Shown one piece after another: positions 61,401 to 64,000 of a DNA stretch of 64,000 nucleotides. Numbering within the stretch: position 1 is the stretch's first letter; the number at the start of each line of letters is the position of its first letter. The notes under the pieces were generated by a model that saw nothing but the letters and a program-made list of their open reading frames with translations, ran no database searches and was not told the DNA's origin. Source of the stretch: Fidelibacterota bacterium (lineage in GTDB: Bacteria; Fidelibacterota; Marinisomatia; SCGC-AAA003-L08; TS1B11); contig SCKJ01000001.1 of NCBI GenBank assembly GCA_004124875.1, positions 62,001 through 126,000 of the forward strand, given 5' to 3'. The position numbers and the translations under genes were made by a program.

Positions 61401-61843
61401 CCGACTTTTTCCAGCCCGTGGAAAGTGGCATAAAAGATGTGCTGGGGGCCCATCTGGTGACTGTTGGGGCCAGCGCCACCCGTTACACTCAGGGCCTGTT
61501 CAAAGGGGACAACTACACGGAGTACCTCTATTTTCACGGCTTTGCCGTTGAGATGGCCGAAGCGCTGGCAGAGTATTGGCACAAGGAGATTCGCCGGGAG
61601 CTCGGTATTGATGGCGACGACGGAGCGCAGCCAACCGAACTGTTCCGGCAGAAGTACCGCGGCAGCCGCTACTCATTCGGCTATCCCGCCTGTCCGCGGC
61701 TGGAAGACCAGGGTAAACTGTTCCTCCTGCTGGATCCGGCACGCATCAACGTATCGCTGACCGATGAATGGCAGCTGGTGCCCGAACAGTCGACATCAGC
61801 GATAATCGTGCATCATCCCGACGCACGATACTTTTCCGTTTAA
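58412..61843 (+). CDS. metH: Cobalamin-dependent methionine synthase
   Basis: About 1143 residues in order: homocysteine-binding domain (LAQRVVIFDGAVGTN; zinc Cys in GGCCGTTPEH), pterin domain (IGERTNANGSKKF), B12-binding cap and domain (GDVHDIGKNLVDIIL with DxHDxG; GMSGLLVKS), and the AdoMet activation domain (RGSRYSFGYPACP). It makes methionine from homocysteine. Conserved sequence extends upstream of GTG 58487 to an open frame beginning ATT 58412, which follows AGGAG by 7 bases. ATG 58425 is in another frame, joined only by a one-base shift in CCCCACCCC. No cobalamin riboswitch was seen. Confidence 0.92.
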   Translation: MFEKHDFPHPFLDLLAQRVVIFDGAVGTNLQALDLTLDDYDGKEGCTEILVRTRPDVIRELHASFFEVGVDVVETNTFGGTSVVLGEYGLADDTYDLNLIATQLAVEVAADYSTSAHQRFVAGSMGPGTKLPSLGHISFADLLAAYRTQVSGLIDGGAHLLIIETCQDLLQTKAAIIAITDEFATKKVRIPVMAQVTMEQTGTMLLGSDMQTVITTLSPFPIDVLGMNCATGPKAMGAHVRTLSTQWDRPISIIPNAGLPQNIDGQMVYDLTATELAVDLHHFVSDLGVNIVGGCCGTTPEHLQAVVDKLGGVVPADRKPQSEAGASSLYGSSAYNVNPKPLMIGERTNANGSKKFREHLLADDLDGMLDIAKSQVAEQAHFLDVCVAYVGRNEVEDLTRFTKRLNTDSTVPIMIDSTEPPAIEAALQTLAGKCLINSINLEDGEERARLILGLCKRYGAGVVALTIDETGMAKKVDHKLAVARRLYALAVDEYGLPPEDIFFDALTFTLGSGEEEFRTAAIDTMEAIRQIKAEMPAVHTVLGVSNISFGLKPVIRHRLNSVFLHHAIEAGLDAAIVHAGKIVPLYKLPDDERKMLEDLVYDRRRDGYDPLHVVMDHYQDVKSVKDDPADLAALPIDERLKKRIVDGNRVGLEADLDEALQDYKALEIVNTILLDGMKTVGELFGAGEMQLPFVLQSAETMKSSVAYLEPHMEQTSGDSSRGKMIIATVKGDVHDIGKNLVDIILTNNGYKMVNLGIKQPIDAIIAAYEENPADAIGMSGLLVKSTIVMKENLEVLNERGLTPPVILGGAALTRSYVEVDLRSIYNGQVFYAKDAFEGLTLMNKLNAGELEIKAPAALKPATPQRPRLSKSRKAIKPVVPPEPPFWGSRVVQGIPLQAVTPYINKIALFRGQWGVKKSRSAPAAYEAMVQDTLEPVLARLIGQAQHEQLLHLSLVYGYFPCNSEGDSLHVYTGPEDSKPVLTLDFPRQQEENGRCIADFFQPVESGIKDVLGAHLVTVGASATRYTQGLFKGDNYTEYLYFHGFAVEMAEALAEYWHKEIRRELGIDGDDGAQPTELFRQKYRGSRYSFGYPACPRLEDQGKLFLLLDPARINVSLTDEWQLVPEQSTSAIIVHHPDARYFSV

Positions 61844-61922
61844 TAACGGCCACATCTATTTCGCCGACAGCGCCCGTGCCCTTAAAATGAATAGGCTTGG
61901 TCACCCAATATGCCGGGAATAT

Positions 61923-61951
61923 TTGCATTTTATATAAATTTGTCCTAACAT
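61923..61951 (+). promoter_or_regulatory. Candidate promoter of the HTH gene
   Basis: TTGCAT, a 17-base AT-rich spacer and TAACAT form a possible -35/-10 pair ending 34 bases before ATG 61985. Match quality is modest (4 of 6 in each box). Confidence 0.35.
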
Positions 61952-61984
61952 TGCGGCACACCTTAATTATTTCAGACAAGGGGC

Positions 61985-62350
61985 ATGATTAGTTACCAGA
62001 TCATTACTTCGCGCGGTAAGCCACGTTTTGCGGTTGTCGAGTACCAGGCATTCCTCAAACTGCTGGAAGACCTGGACGAGCACAAAAAAGCCGCTCCCCA
62101 TGGCACGCGCAAACGCCAGCGCAAGGAACCCACTGCGCAGGAACTGACCCGCATGATGCGCACGAATCCAATCCGCGGTTGGCGCCTGTTCCGCAATCTC
62201 ACGCAATCGGAGCTGGCCGACTTGACGGGGCTGAAACAGACTCACGTCAGCCTGATGGAAGCCAACAAGATAAAACCGCGGCGCAATACGCTGGCCAAAC
62301 TGGCGGAAGCGTTGAGCTGCGACATCGACGACCTGATTCCCCGCGGCTGA
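61985..62350 (+). CDS. XRE-type HTH protein, antitoxin-like
   Basis: A 121-residue protein. The N-terminal part (YQIITSRGKPRFAVVEYQAF) looks like the Phd/RelB-style segment found before the HTH in several antitoxins. The C-terminal half is an XRE helix-turn-helix (RGWRLFRNLTQSELADLTG, THVSLMEANKIKPRRNTLA). No RelE or HigB-type toxin gene is adjacent on either side. It may be an orphan antitoxin or a plain regulator. Confidence 0.8.
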   Translation: MISYQIITSRGKPRFAVVEYQAFLKLLEDLDEHKKAAPHGTRKRQRKEPTAQELTRMMRTNPIRGWRLFRNLTQSELADLTGLKQTHVSLMEANKIKPRRNTLAKLAEALSCDIDDLIPRG

Positions 62351-62374
62351 ACGCCGGCGAAACACGGCCAAGCT

Positions 62375-63025
62375 GTGCGCTACCTTATCTTCGATATAGA
62401 AACGGTGCCCCGGACGGGGCTGGACGAAGCCCTTGAAGCCGAAGTGGCGCGCCGCACTGAACTGGAGGTAGCCAAAGGCCGCCGCGAACAGGCCGAGGCC
62501 GAATCGCTGATCCGTTCAATCTCGCCCTTTTTTGGCCGTGTTCTGGCCATCGGCATGCGATTGTTCAACGACGGCGCATCCGAACTAAAGGACAAAGTGA
62601 TCTGCGAAAGCGATGAAGCGGCCACATTGGGCGCCTTTCTGGAGACCATCAACCACTCCGCGTCGCACGATCTGCGCTTTATACACTATAACGGGCTGGG
62701 GTTTGATATCCCCTTCATCATCAACCGCGCGGCGCATCTGGGGCTGCCCATCACCAACCGCCGCTTTCTCGATCTTCGCAAATTCCGCTTCGATCCCCAC
62801 ATCGACCTGATGCAGTTCCTGGCCCATTGGAGCGGACGCGACAGCGTCAGTCTTGATATCGCCTGTCACAGCTTCGGCATACCCTCACCAAAGGCAGGGG
62901 AGGTAACCGGCAACACCGTGGCCGAGGCGTTCGCGGCCGGCAATCTGGAGGCGGTTGAGGAGTACGTCATGCGCGATGTTGAGGCCACCTACCAGCTGTT
63001 TCTGAAAGTGAGAGACTACCTGTAG
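62375..63025 (+). CDS. DnaQ-fold 3'-5' exonuclease, PolB type
   Basis: A 216-residue protein starting at GTG. It carries exonuclease motifs: Exo I FDIETVPRTG (Asp and Glu), Exo II HYNGLGFDIPFI (Asn-x-x-x-Asp), and the Exo III region YVMRDVEATYQLF (Asp). HIDLMQFLAHWSG and GIPSPKAGEVTG are typical of the predicted PolB-like 3'-5' exonuclease family. It may proofread or trim DNA or RNA. It starts 24 bases after the HTH gene and may be in its transcript. Confidence 0.88.
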   Translation: MRYLIFDIETVPRTGLDEALEAEVARRTELEVAKGRREQAEAESLIRSISPFFGRVLAIGMRLFNDGASELKDKVICESDEAATLGAFLETINHSASHDLRFIHYNGLGFDIPFIINRAAHLGLPITNRRFLDLRKFRFDPHIDLMQFLAHWSGRDSVSLDIACHSFGIPSPKAGEVTGNTVAEAFAAGNLEAVEEYVMRDVEATYQLFLKVRDYL

Positions 63026-63073
63026 GTCAATGGCCGACGCCAACGGCGCACGGCGCAAGAGCGATTATGACGG

Positions 63074-63838
63074 CTAGAGGCGGTCGATCAGGGCCGGCAA
63101 ATCGACCAGCGAGTCGATGGTCCAGTCCGCGGAATTTCCGGCCGCTTCAGCATCGTAGATGCCGGTCCTGACCATAATCGACTGGAGTCCCGCCGCTTCG
63201 GCCCCCCGCAGGTCATTTTCAACCGAGTCGCCAACGACGGCGATTTGAGCGCGCGGAAAGCTCCACCCTTCCAGGGCGAGATCAAAAAAGAGCCGCGCAG
63301 GCTTGCCGACCACAATCGCCTGCTTGGCGGTGGCGTATTCCAACGCTGCCACATAGGGACCCAGGTCGAGGGTAGGCCCGTACTCCGCCTTCAGCCAGTA
63401 GCGCCCCTTCTGCATGGCGACCAGCTCGGCGCCGGCCAGCACCGCCCCAAACAGCGCATTCATCCTGGCGTAGTTGAAATCATCGCGCAAATCGGCCAGC
63501 ACCACCGCCTGAGGGTTTTCCTGGGTGAGCTCCAGCCCATCGAACTCCTCAAAAACAGCCTCATCGCGGGTGGCCAGCCACACCCGCCGGTACCCCTGTT
63601 TGCGGCAATAGAGGGCCGCAGCCTGAGGGGCGATGAATATATCTGCGGGCGTCGACTCAATGCCCATGCCGGCCAGCCGCTTCACGAGCCGACCGCGACT
63701 CATACCGGTCGTGTTGGTGATAAAACGGAACGGAATCTTGCGCCGGCGCAGGAAGTCAATGGCGAAGCTCGCCCCGGGATATCCCTGCCCCTGGCTATAG
63801 ACGGTGCCATCGAGATCGATGAGCAGGGCCGAGATCAA
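63074..63838 (-). CDS. HAD-IIA family phosphatase (NagD-like)
   Basis: A 254-residue HAD hydrolase starting at TTG. Motif I is LLIDLDGTVY (Asp nucleophile), motif II is FITNTTGMSRGRLV, the Lys is in VVGKPARLFFD, and motif IV is VVGDSVENDLRGAEAAGL. The class IIA cap lies between. Substrates of NagD-type enzymes are sugar or nucleotide monophosphates. The start immediately follows the stop of the dehydrogenase, so they form an operon. Confidence 0.9.
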   Translation of the reverse strand: MISALLIDLDGTVYSQGQGYPGASFAIDFLRRRKIPFRFITNTTGMSRGRLVKRLAGMGIESTPADIFIAPQAAALYCRKQGYRRVWLATRDEAVFEEFDGLELTQENPQAVVLADLRDDFNYARMNALFGAVLAGAELVAMQKGRYWLKAEYGPTLDLGPYVAALEYATAKQAIVVGKPARLFFDLALEGWSFPRAQIAVVGDSVENDLRGAEAAGLQSIMVRTGIYDAEAAGNSADWTIDSLVDLPALIDRL

Positions 63839-64000
63839 TCAGTACCCCTTGGTCCAGTCCACCAGGTTTTCCAGCGGTCGTCCGGAAAGATAGCGTTCCA
63901 GGTTCTCACCAAAGATTTTAATGACGTCGGCAGGAAAACTGCTGGCTGCCACATGGGGCGTAACGGTTACCTCCTGCAATTCCCAGAGTGGGGAGCCGGC
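63839..64000 (-). CDS. D-isomer 2-hydroxyacid dehydrogenase, C-terminal part
   Basis: The last 53 residues of a leftward gene whose start lies beyond the window: SPLWELQEVTVTPHVAASS, then FGENLERYLSGRPLENLVDW. The TPHVA His is the catalytic His of the NAD-dependent D-2-hydroxyacid dehydrogenase family (GhrA/SerA-like). The substrate cannot be told from this piece. It is upstream of the HAD gene with touching ends. Confidence 0.8.
   Translation of the reverse strand, partial: AGSPLWELQEVTVTPHVAASSFPADVIKIFGENLERYLSGRPLENLVDWTKGY

Overview
The window is GC-rich bacterial chromosome (about 60% GC by eye) with short intergenic gaps and mostly housekeeping genes. No rRNA gene is present, so the lineage is inferred from proteins. 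Pointers are a 1010-residue secreted protein with a C-terminal type IX-secretion-style sorting domain (YPNPFNPSTTLQFELP), two PorV/PorQ/FadL-like outer-membrane proteins, a short primary sigma factor without region 1.1, and a K+-dependent-type membrane pyrophosphatase. Together these suggest the Fibrobacteres-Chlorobi-Bacteroidetes group, plausibly Candidatus Marinimicrobia (Neomarinimicrobiota) or a close relative. That placement is inference.

Layout. 1-690 is an AT-rich edge with a truncated membrane-protein gene, a hairpin and direct repeats, ending at tRNA-Thr(CGU). 783-7455 runs rightward: BolA, a DUF885 lipoprotein, an M14 carboxypeptidase, a Tyr-rich lipoprotein and an outer-membrane protein, with a rhodanese on the other strand. 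7570-13048 mixes a cyclic-nucleotide-binding regulator with a CRP-like palindrome upstream, YjbQ, AcpH, proline iminopeptidase, two tandem small membrane proteins, SixA and a glutaredoxin. 13061-23416 is a long leftward block: tRNA-Gln, prs, rplY, pth, hppA, rpsF, ssb, rpsR, rplI, priA, a gluzincin-like membrane protein and a PorQ-like protein. 23641-31999 holds asparaginase II, the primary sigma factor, a TrpF-like protein, GNAT, glycosylasparaginase, ruvB, queA, ispD and ispF.

The most striking locus is 31914-34063. A roughly 1.97-kb AT-rich cassette with two genes, an OLD/AAA_21-type ABC ATPase and a Toprim-like partner, sits exactly at the 3' end of ispF. It is bounded by two 86-bp copies of that 3' end, which differ at six positions, four of them synonymous. 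The left copy completes ispF and the right copy is a displaced remnant. No integrase is inside. The gene pair looks like an anti-phage module, and its site looks like a gene-terminal attachment site.

The right part continues with a methyltransferase, gltX, ispE, a lipoprotein, the large sorted surface protein, and a tight six-gene leftward operon (CPBP protease, cystathionine beta-synthase, MgtE, glycosyltransferase, DUF3108 protein, membrane protein). Then come a DUF1028 protein, an atypical transketolase, uvrA, and a repeat-rich gap. After the gap are a class III adenylate cyclase/TolB-like/TPR protein overlapping a MotA/ExbB-like membrane protein, a methyltransferase, a full-length metH with an irregular start, an orphan HTH antitoxin-like gene, a PolB-type exonuclease, a HAD phosphatase, and the end of a 2-hydroxyacid dehydrogenase. 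The cyclase, the cNMP-binding protein and the TGTGA-N6-TCACA palindrome suggest cAMP signalling. ispD, ispF and ispE show the MEP isoprenoid route.
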